Below, one piece after another: positions 24,314 to 32,431 of a stretch of DNA of 57,909 nt (positions are counted from its first letter, which is position 1; every line of letters begins with the position of its first letter). A model generated the notes under the pieces. That model did no database searches and was not told where the DNA came from. It saw only the letters and a list, made by a program, of their open reading frames with translations. This stretch comes from Acidobacteriota bacterium (GTDB taxonomy: Bacteria; Acidobacteriota; UBA4820; DSQY01): positions 1 to 57,909 of the forward strand of contig JAJYCJ010000008.1 of assembly GCA_021778515.1 (NCBI GenBank). Reading direction: 5' to 3'. Position numbers and translations under genes: made by a program.

Positions 24314-26458
24314 ATGGACTGGACCCCCCGATTCCCCGAGATCCCGCAGCGCATCGGAGGCCTCGAGAAGCTGGCCTACAACCTCTGGTGGAGCTGGAAC
24401 CCCGATGCCCGGGCCCTCTTTTGGGCCCTGGACCTGGCCGTCTGGCGCGAGAGCGGCCATAACCCCATCCGCATGCTGGCCATCCTGCCCGGCGAGCGGC
24501 TGAGGGAGGCCTCGGAGGAGGCGGCCTTCCTGCGGCGGTACGACGCGGTCATGGCCCGATTCGAGGCGGAGACGGCCGGGCGCGAAGGCTGGTTCACCCG
24601 CCGGTACGGCTCGCCGCGGGCGCCCCTGGCCTACTTCTCGGCCGAGTATGGGCTGCACGTGTCTCTCCCCATGTACGCCGGCGGGCTGGGCATCCTGGCG
24701 GGGGACTACCTCAAGGAGTGCAGCGACATGGCCATCCCCGTGGTGGCCGTGGGCCTGCTCTACTCGCGCGGCTACGTCACCCAGCGCATCCGCGAGGACG
24801 GCTCGCCCGAGGACCTGCGCGAGACGCTGGACCGCACCTACGACCCCGTCCGGCGCGTCCTGGACGGCGAAGGCCGCCCGCTCGCGGTGCAGGTGCCGCT
24901 CTTCGATCCACCCCTGCACGTGGCGGTCTGGAAGGTGGAGGTGGGCCGCGTCCCGCTCTACCTCATGGACACCGACCTGGAGACGAACCAGCCGTGGGAC
25001 CGCGCCATAGCCCACCACCTCTACGCCATACAGCCGGAACAGCGGTTGAGGCAGGAGATCGTGCTCGGCATGGGCGGCATGCGGGTCCTGGAGGCCCTGG
25101 GGCTGAGTCCGGGCGCCGTCCACATCAACGAGGGACATCCGGCGCTGGCGCTGCTCCAGCGCGTCCGGCCGCTGATGGAGCAGGGGATGGGGTTCACGGA
25201 GGCACTGGAGGAGGTCCGGCGGACCACGGTCTTCACCACCCATACGCCCGTCTCGGCGGGCACCGACGTTTTCCCCTTCGCCATGATGGAGAAGTACTTC
25301 GCCCACTGCTGTCAGGACCTGGGGCTGGACCATACGCAGTTCCTGGGCCTCGGGACGCATCCCCAGGAGCCCGAGGCGGGCTTCAACACGACCGCCTTCG
25401 CCCTGCGGATGAGCCGCTTCGCCAACGGCGTGAGCCGGCGGCACGGCGAGGTGGCCCGCGAGATCTGGGCTCCGCTCTGGCCGGATCGCCCCACGGAGGA
25501 GGTTCCCATCGCCTCGGTGACCAACGGCGTGCACCTGCCCACCTGGATCGACCCGCACCGCCTGCAGCCCCTCTTTGACCGCGTGCTGGGGCCCGACTGG
25601 AGGGACCGGCAGGACGCCCCCGGCCTCTGGGACAAGGTGGAGGAGATACCCGACGAGGAGCTGTGGCGCCTACACCAGGAATTGAAGGTCCGGCTCATCG
25701 ATCACATCCACAAGCGGGCCCGCCCCCGCTGGGAGCGGAGGCAGGTCTCGGCGCAGAACGTCATCGCCAGCGGGGCCCTGCTCGACGCCAAGGTCCTGAC
25801 CTTGGGCTTCGCCCGGCGCTTCACCGCCTACAAGCGGCCCGACCTGCTGCTGCGGGACAGGGACCGGCTCATGCGCCTGGTCACCGATCCGCTCCGGCCG
25901 GTGCAGATCATCTTCGCCGGCAAGGCCCACCCCGCGGACACGGAGGGCAAGCACCTCGTTCAGGAGATCTTCCGCTTCTGCCAGGACCCCGAATTCGCTG
26001 GGCGGCTGGCCTTCGTGGAGGACTACGACCAGGCCCTCGCCTCCTACCTGGTTCGGGGCGTGGACGTCTGGCTCAACAACCCCGTTCCGCCCCTGGAGGC
26101 CAGCGGCACCAGCGGCATGAAGGCCGGGATGAACGGCACCCTCAACTGCTCCATCCTGGACGGGTGGTGGATCGAGGGTTTCAGCGGGAAGAACGGATGG
26201 TCCTTCGGAGAAGAGTCTTCCGGCGAGGGGGACCGCTTCTCCGCCGATGCCGACGCGCTCTTCCACCTCCTGGAAGAGCAAGTGGTGCCCCTCTACTATG
26301 CCAACAACGGCGGCATCCCCAAGGGATGGGTGCGCCGCATGAAGGAGTCCATCAGGACCGTGGCCCCTCTCTTCGGCACCCGCCGCATGGTCCGGGAGTA
26401 CGTGGAGCAGTTCTACGTCGCCGCCCTCGGCCTTCACGAAAACGGCGCCGGTTCCTGA
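24314..26458 (+). CDS. Alpha-glucan phosphorylase with N-terminal DUF3417 domain
   Basis: The start is set at 24314, after acctggaggaccg, giving 714 residues. The first 110 residues are a DUF3417 region (FPEIPQRIGGLEKLAYNLWW, then SWNPDARALFW), the hallmark of the shorter glucan-phosphorylase branch. The GT35 catalytic part includes YFSAEYGLHVSLPMYAGGLG, INEGHPALALL, TTHTPVSAGTDVFP and the pyridoxal-phosphate lysine in EASGTSGMKAGMNGTLN (about residue 602). It releases glucose-1-phosphate from glycogen or maltodextrin. The gene is next to the trehalose synthase fusion, which fits a storage-sugar block. Confidence 0.92.
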   Translation: MDWTPRFPEIPQRIGGLEKLAYNLWWSWNPDARALFWALDLAVWRESGHNPIRMLAILPGERLREASEEAAFLRRYDAVMARFEAETAGREGWFTRRYGSPRAPLAYFSAEYGLHVSLPMYAGGLGILAGDYLKECSDMAIPVVAVGLLYSRGYVTQRIREDGSPEDLRETLDRTYDPVRRVLDGEGRPLAVQVPLFDPPLHVAVWKVEVGRVPLYLMDTDLETNQPWDRAIAHHLYAIQPEQRLRQEIVLGMGGMRVLEALGLSPGAVHINEGHPALALLQRVRPLMEQGMGFTEALEEVRRTTVFTTHTPVSAGTDVFPFAMMEKYFAHCCQDLGLDHTQFLGLGTHPQEPEAGFNTTAFALRMSRFANGVSRRHGEVAREIWAPLWPDRPTEEVPIASVTNGVHLPTWIDPHRLQPLFDRVLGPDWRDRQDAPGLWDKVEEIPDEELWRLHQELKVRLIDHIHKRARPRWERRQVSAQNVIASGALLDAKVLTLGFARRFTAYKRPDLLLRDRDRLMRLVTDPLRPVQIIFAGKAHPADTEGKHLVQEIFRFCQDPEFAGRLAFVEDYDQALASYLVRGVDVWLNNPVPPLEASGTSGMKAGMNGTLNCSILDGWWIEGFSGKNGWSFGEESSGEGDRFSADADALFHLLEEQVVPLYYANNGGIPKGWVRRMKESIRTVAPLFGTRRMVREYVEQFYVAALGLHENGAGS

Positions 26459-26623
26459 CCAACGGCGTCCCGCCGGGCCGGCTTCGGCCGAAGGCCCGAA
26501 CCGAGCGAATGAATCATGCTCCTCGCGCGTTTGACTAAAATGAACCCCTCGACGGCCAGGAGACGGCCGCGAGGAGAGCCGCGTCTCTCGCGACTTCAGC
26601 ACGCCAATCCATGGAGGTTCTGC

Positions 26624-28045
26624 ATGACCCACACCGTCCTCAAGACCGCCGCCCTGCTGGCGGCCCTCGCCGCCCTGCCCGTCCTCGCCCAGTACAAGCC
26701 CGGCCCCGGCGAGGAGCCCACCCCAGCCGCCGGCCTCTCCGCCAAGGACATCCAGGAGATCCGCTCCTCGCTCACCATGACCCCGCCCCTGAAGGCCACC
26801 CAGAACGCGCTCGCCGATCATATGATCAGCGACCTGGCGATCAACCGGGAGAAGGCCCTCGCCAACGACGACCTCTTCACGCACGTCATCAAGAATCCCG
26901 GGTCCATCACGGATCAGGCGCGCTCGGGCCGCTGCTGGCTCTTCGCCGGCCTCAACATCCTGCGCCCCCAGGTCATGAACAAGTTCAACATGAAGGACTT
27001 CACCCTCTCCCAGGCCTACGAGGACTTCTGGGACAAGGTGGAGCGCGCCAACCGGGCGCTGGAGCTGGCCGTGGCGCTGGCCAAGGAGCCCCTGGACAGC
27101 CGCAAGAACATGCACCTGCTCAAGAGCCCCATGGACGACGGGGGCGACTGGAACTACGTCCTGGGCCTCGTGGACAAGTACGGCGTGGTGCCGCAGGAGG
27201 TCATGCCGGACACCTTCAGCGCCTCCCACACGGACCAGATGAACAAGCTCCTGAACACCGAGGTGCGCAAGGGCGTGCTCTCTCTCCGCGCGGCCGTCAA
27301 CGCGGGGGAGCCGGCCTCCAAGATCCAGCAGATCAAGATGGGGACCCTCGACCGCGTCTACAAGATCCTCGTCCTCTGCATGGGCGAGCCGCCGCAGTCC
27401 TTCCAGTGGCGGTACACGGAAAAAGACGGCAAGGTCTCGCCCTTCAAGACCTACACGCCCCAGAGCTTCTACAAGGAGTTCGTGGGCAGCGACCTGCACG
27501 ACTTCGAATGCTTCGTCAACTACCCAGGCAAGCCCATGCACGAGAGGCTCCAGTGGGCCTGGGACCGCGACATGGCCGACCACCCCGACCTGACCGCCGT
27601 CAACATCACCTCCGAGGAGATGACCGACATGGCCAAGGCCTCCGTCCTGGGCGACCAGGTCGTCTGGTTCGCGGCCGACGCGGGCGCCCAGGGCAACCGC
27701 AAGGCAGGCCTCTGGGCCGAAGGAGCCGAGGATTTCCAGGACCTCTTCGGCCTCGATTTCGCCATGAGCAAGAAGGACGCCCTGGAAACGGGCAACGGCG
27801 CCCCAGACCACGCCATGGTCTTCGTCGGCGTGGACATCCAGAACGGCAAGCCCGACAAGTGGAAGGTGGAGAACTCCTGGGGCAAGAAGGCCGGGCAGGA
27901 GGGCTTCTTCACCATCGATCAGGGCTGGTTCGACCAGCACGTCTACGAGATCATCGTGGACAAGCGCTTCGTCCCGCCGGCCATCCAGAAGCTCGTGGAC
28001 CAGAAGCCCTACATCCTCCCCCCCTGGGATCCCTTCGGCGCCTGA
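26624..28045 (+). CDS. Secreted C1B cysteine peptidase (bleomycin hydrolase/PepC-like)
   Basis: The start is set at 26624 (atggaggttctgc upstream), giving 473 residues. A signal peptide is evident (LKTAALLAALAALPVLAQ), which is unusual because bleomycin hydrolases are normally cytosolic. Catalytic residues are the Cys of ARSGRCWLFAGLNILRP, the His of GAPDHAMVFVGVD and the Asn of KVENSWGKKAGQEGFF. The whole C1B length is present (FTLSQAYEDFWDKVERAN, PQEVMPDTFS). The enzymes act as aminopeptidases inside a hexameric ring, with the C-terminal tail in the active site; here the tail is longer (PYILPPWDPFGA). It is probably periplasmic or extracellular. Confidence 0.9.
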   Translation: MTHTVLKTAALLAALAALPVLAQYKPGPGEEPTPAAGLSAKDIQEIRSSLTMTPPLKATQNALADHMISDLAINREKALANDDLFTHVIKNPGSITDQARSGRCWLFAGLNILRPQVMNKFNMKDFTLSQAYEDFWDKVERANRALELAVALAKEPLDSRKNMHLLKSPMDDGGDWNYVLGLVDKYGVVPQEVMPDTFSASHTDQMNKLLNTEVRKGVLSLRAAVNAGEPASKIQQIKMGTLDRVYKILVLCMGEPPQSFQWRYTEKDGKVSPFKTYTPQSFYKEFVGSDLHDFECFVNYPGKPMHERLQWAWDRDMADHPDLTAVNITSEEMTDMAKASVLGDQVVWFAADAGAQGNRKAGLWAEGAEDFQDLFGLDFAMSKKDALETGNGAPDHAMVFVGVDIQNGKPDKWKVENSWGKKAGQEGFFTIDQGWFDQHVYEIIVDKRFVPPAIQKLVDQKPYILPPWDPFGA

Positions 28046-28073
28046 TCCGGTTCCGATGATCCCTTCTCGCCAC

Positions 28074-28109
28074 ATGCCAAGGCGGGGGCTCGTCCCCCGC
28101 CTTCGGCAT
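28074..28109. terminator. Hairpin after the C1 peptidase gene
   Basis: ATGCCAAGGCGGGGG-ctcgt-CCCCCGCCTTCGGCAT is a long stem with one mismatch, 28 nt after the peptidase stop. Only tttgg follows, so it lacks a proper U tract, but position and stability fit a terminator. Confidence 0.7.
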
Positions 28110-28286
28110 TTGGAGGAAGCGCGGTTGAAAAAGCCCCCGGGGGTGGAGGAAAGGAGGCCACGACCCCCAGCCGCCGCGTGCGAGGGGCCGCGCCACGAGT
28201 GCGGAGGCTGCGGCCAATCCCCCCCAGGAAGCCGGGATTATCTTGGGCGGCCATGATTTCGCGCGCCTCCCGTGATTGCCCCCGCC

Positions 28287-29003
28287 TCATCGGGCGGCTG
28301 GTTGTTCCACTACCGCCTCGTGGGGCTCGGGTGTCGCCTTTTCTCCGCCTTGGCTCTTGCCATTCGAAGGTTCCAGGAGCCGGACGAGGTCCGTCGCGAT
28401 CTCCTTGCCCAGCCTTCGGATTTCCCTATCCGTAGCTCCTCTGCTGAGGCCGTAGCGGGCAGCGGTGACCCAGGGGTTCCGCAAGAGAATGCTCCCCGGT
28501 ACCTTCCTCGACTGGTCGTTGCTTCCGAATTCCAGAAACGGCCTATTCCGGTCCTTGGCCAGATCGTACACCTTGACTTGAACCGCGAGCTTCACTTCTC
28601 CCGCGCCCAAGCCGATGACGGTTCGCCGCATGCGTTTCCCTTCGGTTGCCTGGAGGAATTCCCCCCCCACGAGCAGCCCGTCAGCCGGCAGAGAGTCACC
28701 CTGGGCGAGCCGCCGGGCGGGGTAGCCCTTCTTCTTGAGGTCCGTCACGACGGCCTCGGTCAGGAGGTCCGTCAGGTGATGAGCCCGCGCGATCTGGTCT
28801 TTGTCTCCCGCGTTGGGAACGACGTCCGATTCCTGCTTCAGAACGCTCGCGTCGAGCACGAAGTCCTGGATGACCATGGGTCGCTTCGGCGCTGGTGCGG
28901 CGGTTTCCTCGGCACGGCAAGAACCGCCCGCAGAGAGGAGAACCCCGGTTGCCAGCACCAGACAGATAACGTTGAGTTGCCGCCTTACGGGTAGACTGAA
29001 CAT
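28287..29003 (-). CDS. DUF4410 secreted protein
   Basis: The protein has 238 residues with a signal peptide or lipoprotein-like N-terminus (LNVICLVLATGVLLSAGGSC, with a Cys at its end). The mature part has the order seen in DUF4410: LTEAVVTDLKKKGYPARRL, LLVGGEFLQATEGKRMRRTV, IGLGAGEVKLAVQVKVYD and the C-terminal helix LGKEIATDLVRLLEPS. Members are envelope proteins of unknown role with a fold resembling lipoproteins that bind other envelope components. It is on the minus strand, upstream in the same direction of no obvious partner. Confidence 0.78.
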   Translation of the reverse strand: MFSLPVRRQLNVICLVLATGVLLSAGGSCRAEETAAPAPKRPMVIQDFVLDASVLKQESDVVPNAGDKDQIARAHHLTDLLTEAVVTDLKKKGYPARRLAQGDSLPADGLLVGGEFLQATEGKRMRRTVIGLGAGEVKLAVQVKVYDLAKDRNRPFLEFGSNDQSRKVPGSILLRNPWVTAARYGLSRGATDREIRRLGKEIATDLVRLLEPSNGKSQGGEKATPEPHEAVVEQPAAR

Positions 29004-29153
29004 GATCTGGCTCCTTCCAATCGCTTTTGCCTCATCAAGGTCCCGAACCGATAGCGCCGACGGTACCCGGCGTCAGCGCCCCACTCCTCCGCTGGGAACG
29101 GGCGTCACGGCGGTACCCCCGCCGGCCAGGTGAGAGCCCGATTCCCCCGCCCG

Positions 29154-30593
29154 TCAGAAATCGAAAAAGGCGCCGGTGGCCAGGGCGCTCCTCCGGCCCT
29201 TGGAGCCATCGGCCTTTCGGCTATCCTCCGGCTTGATTTCGAGGAAGAGGAAGCTCGTCCCGTGGAAGAGGTATTTGATCCCCACGTCCACGTATCGCAT
29301 GCGGTAGCGCCCCCTGTAGGATCCGCCGGGCTCCAGGGCGTTGAAGCCTCCGTACACGAACCACCTGGGCGCCGCGGCGTACTGCGCGTAGAGCTCGTAG
29401 CCGTGCCCGCTGAACCAGGTGCCGGCGTCGTCCTTCTCGTGGTTCTTGAAATCGGCGTAGGTCAGGGCGACGTAGAGGGGATCGCGGAAGAACTTGGCGC
29501 CCGCGATGAACGAACGGTCCCCCGCCTTGGGCTGGCCGCTCTTGGGCGCCCTGACGCCGTCGCGAACGTCCACGTAGGCCGCCCCGAACCCGAGCCCCGA
29601 GGAACCTTCCCACCGCAGCGAGGCGGCGAGGGTGTCGCCCCACTTCAGCTCGGAGGTGGTGAGCGACCGGTTCTGGACTTGCAGGCCGAGCTTCAACGGG
29701 AAGTTCGGCGTCCGGTAGATGAGGGCCTGGTCCACCCGGCCGGTGCCCGAAGGGCTTCCGTCCGTGCCGGCGTTGTAAGTGCCCTGGGCCTCTCCCCCCC
29801 ACGCGGCGAACTGGTCCGTCCAACCGCCGATGTCGTAGTAGACGCTCCACTGCCGGCCCCACGTCGCGGTGCCCCCGGGGGTCCTGAAGCCGACGTAGCC
29901 CAGCCGGGCGCTGAAGACGTTGTTGGCCGTGGCCGTGGTCCCGGCCGGGTCGGGATGGAGCACGACGCTGGCGTCGTTCTTGATGAGCCGCATGCCCACT
30001 TCGGCCCGGGCGTAGACCGTGGCCGAGGTGTCCCCGAGGGGCATTTCCGCCTTGAGGCCGATCCGGGAGCTGTTGTCCTGGATCTCAGAGGTCCCCGAGG
30101 AATCCGCGGCCGACTTGAACCGGAGGCTTCCGTAGACGTTGATCGGTATGGTGGCCGAGAGGGGACGGCCCTCGGGAGGGAGCTCCTTTTCGGGAGGCCT
30201 CATGGCCGCCACGGTCGGAACCGGTGGAGGAGCCGGTGAAGCGGGCTGGACGGCGGGGGGCGCGAGCGTCGCGGGCGCGGCGGGAGGTTGGAGGGACGAG
30301 GCCCGTTCCGCCTGGAGCTGCTGCACGCGGGCGGAGAGGTCGGCGATGGTCCTCTTGAGCGCCTCGATCTCGGCCTGGTGCCGGGCGTCCTGCTCCTTGA
30401 GAAGGGCCTCGAACTGGGCCTTCAGCCCCTCGATCTCCTTGGGCTCCTGGGCCTGTTGGGCCCCGAGCGCGCCAGCGCACCCGAGGGCCAGGATGAGGAC
30501 GGCGGCGAGGCGTGGCGCCCGGCGCGGCTCATCCGGAAGCGCCCGCGGCGAGGAGACGGCACCGCACGACGGAAGGTCTGGCCGTGGTCGCAT
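29154..30593 (-). CDS. Outer-membrane porin with N-terminal coiled coil
   Basis: The start is taken at 30593, where gaggaggctctc precedes the ATG, giving 479 residues; the 546-residue version extends into non-coding sequence. A signal peptide (RLAAVLILALGCAGALGAQQ) is followed by a heptad-type coiled coil (EIEGLKAQFEALLKEQDARH, EIEALKRTIADLSARVQQLQ) and a proline/alanine linker. The rest is a beta-barrel: INVYGSLRFKSAADSS, SRIGLKAEMPLGDTSATVYA, ending in ATGAFFDF with a terminal Phe. This layout matches trimeric porins whose N-terminal coiled coil spans the periplasm towards the cell wall. Substrate preference is not evident. Confidence 0.85.
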   Translation of the reverse strand: MRPRPDLPSCGAVSSPRALPDEPRRAPRLAAVLILALGCAGALGAQQAQEPKEIEGLKAQFEALLKEQDARHQAEIEALKRTIADLSARVQQLQAERASSLQPPAAPATLAPPAVQPASPAPPPVPTVAAMRPPEKELPPEGRPLSATIPINVYGSLRFKSAADSSGTSEIQDNSSRIGLKAEMPLGDTSATVYARAEVGMRLIKNDASVVLHPDPAGTTATANNVFSARLGYVGFRTPGGTATWGRQWSVYYDIGGWTDQFAAWGGEAQGTYNAGTDGSPSGTGRVDQALIYRTPNFPLKLGLQVQNRSLTTSELKWGDTLAASLRWEGSSGLGFGAAYVDVRDGVRAPKSGQPKAGDRSFIAGAKFFRDPLYVALTYADFKNHEKDDAGTWFSGHGYELYAQYAAAPRWFVYGGFNALEPGGSYRGRYRMRYVDVGIKYLFHGTSFLFLEIKPEDSRKADGSKGRRSALATGAFFDF

Positions 30594-30942
30594 GAGAGCC
30601 TCCTCAGGAGTGAAGCCGCTCCGGCCCTTCAAACGCCTCGTGCTGGACATAAAGAGGCCATGCCTCCTGAAATCCTGTGAGGCCAGACCCTGCTTGAGCC
30701 TCGCGCACCGGACGAGCTTCACCATGCCACCCCCTCCATCGCGCCCGGGCCGTGGGACCCGGGGCGCCATCTCCCGACCCGAGGATCTCCCCACCAGTCT
30801 CCATCATGCCTGCCCACGGTGGAGCGCTTTGCCGCCTCCGAACCGCGGCGGGACCTGGGCACCCATGGCGCCTTGCGGCCGGCCCCATGGGCGGGCGGCC
30901 AGAGGCGCGAGCCCCTCCTGTTCCCGTTGACCGTCCCCTCGG
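30594..30942. other. Intergenic region upstream of the porin gene
   Basis: About 350 bases between the porin start and the stop of the efflux outer-membrane gene. I see no gene. The 94-residue minus-strand ORF here lacks a ribosome-binding site and has shadow-like composition. It probably contains the porin promoter and the terminator of the efflux operon, but no clear consensus is visible. Confidence 0.5.
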
Positions 30943-32430
30943 TCAGGGCCCTCCGCCAGTCTGCGTTGCGCCCCGAGGGGCTGGGGCCGCCTCGGGTCCG
31001 GCCATGGCCCGCGCCGGTTGCGGGTCCGGCTCGACCTGCCAGCCCCCGCCCAGGGCCTTGTAGAGGGTCACGACGGCGGCGAGCTTCTGCTCGAGGATCG
31101 AAGAGGCCTGCTGCTGGGCGGAGAAGAGGGACCGCTCCGAGTCAAGCACCTCGAGGTAGTTCGTGTAGCCTTCGTTGTAGCGGGCCTGCGAGAGCTGGAC
31201 GGCGCTGCGGGCGGCCTCGACCTGTCGAACGGTGGACGCGTGCTGATCGTTCAACGTGCGCACGGCCACGAGGCCGTCCTCGACCTCCTTGAAGGCCGCC
31301 AGCGCGGTCTTCTCGTAGGCCTGAAGCGCCTGTTCGGCCAAGGCCCGCTGGACCTGCACCCGCGACTTGCTCTTGCCGAAATCGAGGAGCGGTCCGAAGA
31401 TCGAGAGCCCTCCGCTCCAGATGGTGGCGCTTCCGGAGTAGCCCAGAAGCTCCTGGCTCTCACGGCCGAAAAGGCCGGTCAGGCTGAAGGTGGGCAGCCG
31501 CAGGGCCTGGGCCACCCCGATCTGGGCCGTCTGGGCGTGGAGGAGGTGCTCGGCCTGGAGGATGTCGGGGCGCCGCTCCAGGAGGTCCGAGGGCAGGCCG
31601 GCCGGGATCCTCTCCGGGAAACCCTGATCGGTGAGGGCCCTGCCCCTGGGAACGGGGCCGGGCGGCAGGCCCAGCAGGAAGTTCAGGGTGGTCTCGGTCT
31701 GGGCCACGCTCCGCTCGTACTGGGCGACCGCCGCCTCCGCGCCGGACACCTGGATCTGGGCCTGGTCCACGTCCAGGAGCTGGGTCCAGCCGGCGTCGTA
31801 CCGGAGCTTGATGAGGCGGTAGTTTTCGCGGTAGGAAGCGAGGGTCTGGCGGGAGATGTCGAGGCGCGCGTCCAGGTCTCTCAGAAGCAGGTAGGTCGCG
31901 GCCACGTCGCTCACGAGCGTGAGGGTGACGGAGCGACGGGCCTCCTCGGTGGCCAGGAGCTGTTCGCGCGCCGATTCGGTGGCCCGCCTCAGGCGGCCCC
32001 AGAGGTCCACTTCAAAGGAGACGTTGGCGGCCACCACCCCGTCGTTGGCGATGGGCTCTCCGAAGGTGATCCCCCTCACCCCCGGGGTCGCCGACAGGGT
32101 CTTGGCGCGAACGCCCTGGGCCGCGTAGCCGAGGGAGGGCCACTGGTCGGCCCGCGTGAATCCGAGGCTCGCGCGCGCCTGCTGGATGCGGGCCACGGCG
32201 GTCTTGAGGTCCTGGTTGTCCGCGAGCGCGATGCGAATGCAGGCGCGAAGCTGTTCGTCGCGGAAGAGGTCCCACCACGGCAGGTTCGCGAAGGAGTCCC
32301 CCCGCGGCGCCTTCTCCCGGTAGGCGGAGGGCGTGGCCACTGGGGGACGCTTGTAGTCGGGCCCGACGGCGCAGCCGCAGGCGCAGAGCAGGGCGGTCAC
32401 GGCGAGACAGGGCGCAAAAGTCCGTTTCAT
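30943..32430 (-). CDS. Outer-membrane channel lipoprotein of RND efflux system (NodT/OprM family)
   Basis: The protein has 495 residues, the usual length for OprM/NodT channels. The lipobox ends LLCACGC, followed by the family signature CAVGPDYKRPPVATPSAYR. Long helical repeats follow (DLKTAVARIQQARASLGFTRA and, in the second half, TALAAFKEVEDGLVAVRTLN) with YNEGYTNYLEVLDSERSLF, typical of TolC-like trimers. It is the third gene of the efflux operon, starting 1 nt after the transporter stop. Proline- and glycine-rich residues after 470 form an extra tail (PAPRGATQTGGGP). Confidence 0.93.
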   Translation of the reverse strand: MKRTFAPCLAVTALLCACGCAVGPDYKRPPVATPSAYREKAPRGDSFANLPWWDLFRDEQLRACIRIALADNQDLKTAVARIQQARASLGFTRADQWPSLGYAAQGVRAKTLSATPGVRGITFGEPIANDGVVAANVSFEVDLWGRLRRATESAREQLLATEEARRSVTLTLVSDVAATYLLLRDLDARLDISRQTLASYRENYRLIKLRYDAGWTQLLDVDQAQIQVSGAEAAVAQYERSVAQTETTLNFLLGLPPGPVPRGRALTDQGFPERIPAGLPSDLLERRPDILQAEHLLHAQTAQIGVAQALRLPTFSLTGLFGRESQELLGYSGSATIWSGGLSIFGPLLDFGKSKSRVQVQRALAEQALQAYEKTALAAFKEVEDGLVAVRTLNDQHASTVRQVEAARSAVQLSQARYNEGYTNYLEVLDSERSLFSAQQQASSILEQKLAAVVTLYKALGGGWQVEPDPQPARAMAGPEAAPAPRGATQTGGGP

Positions 32431-32431
32431 G

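Noticed and set aside
26531-26541. TTGACTAAAAT before the C1 peptidase as a promoter
   Set aside because: The two hexamer-like parts are adjacent rather than 16-18 nt apart, and no second element is found at the right distance.
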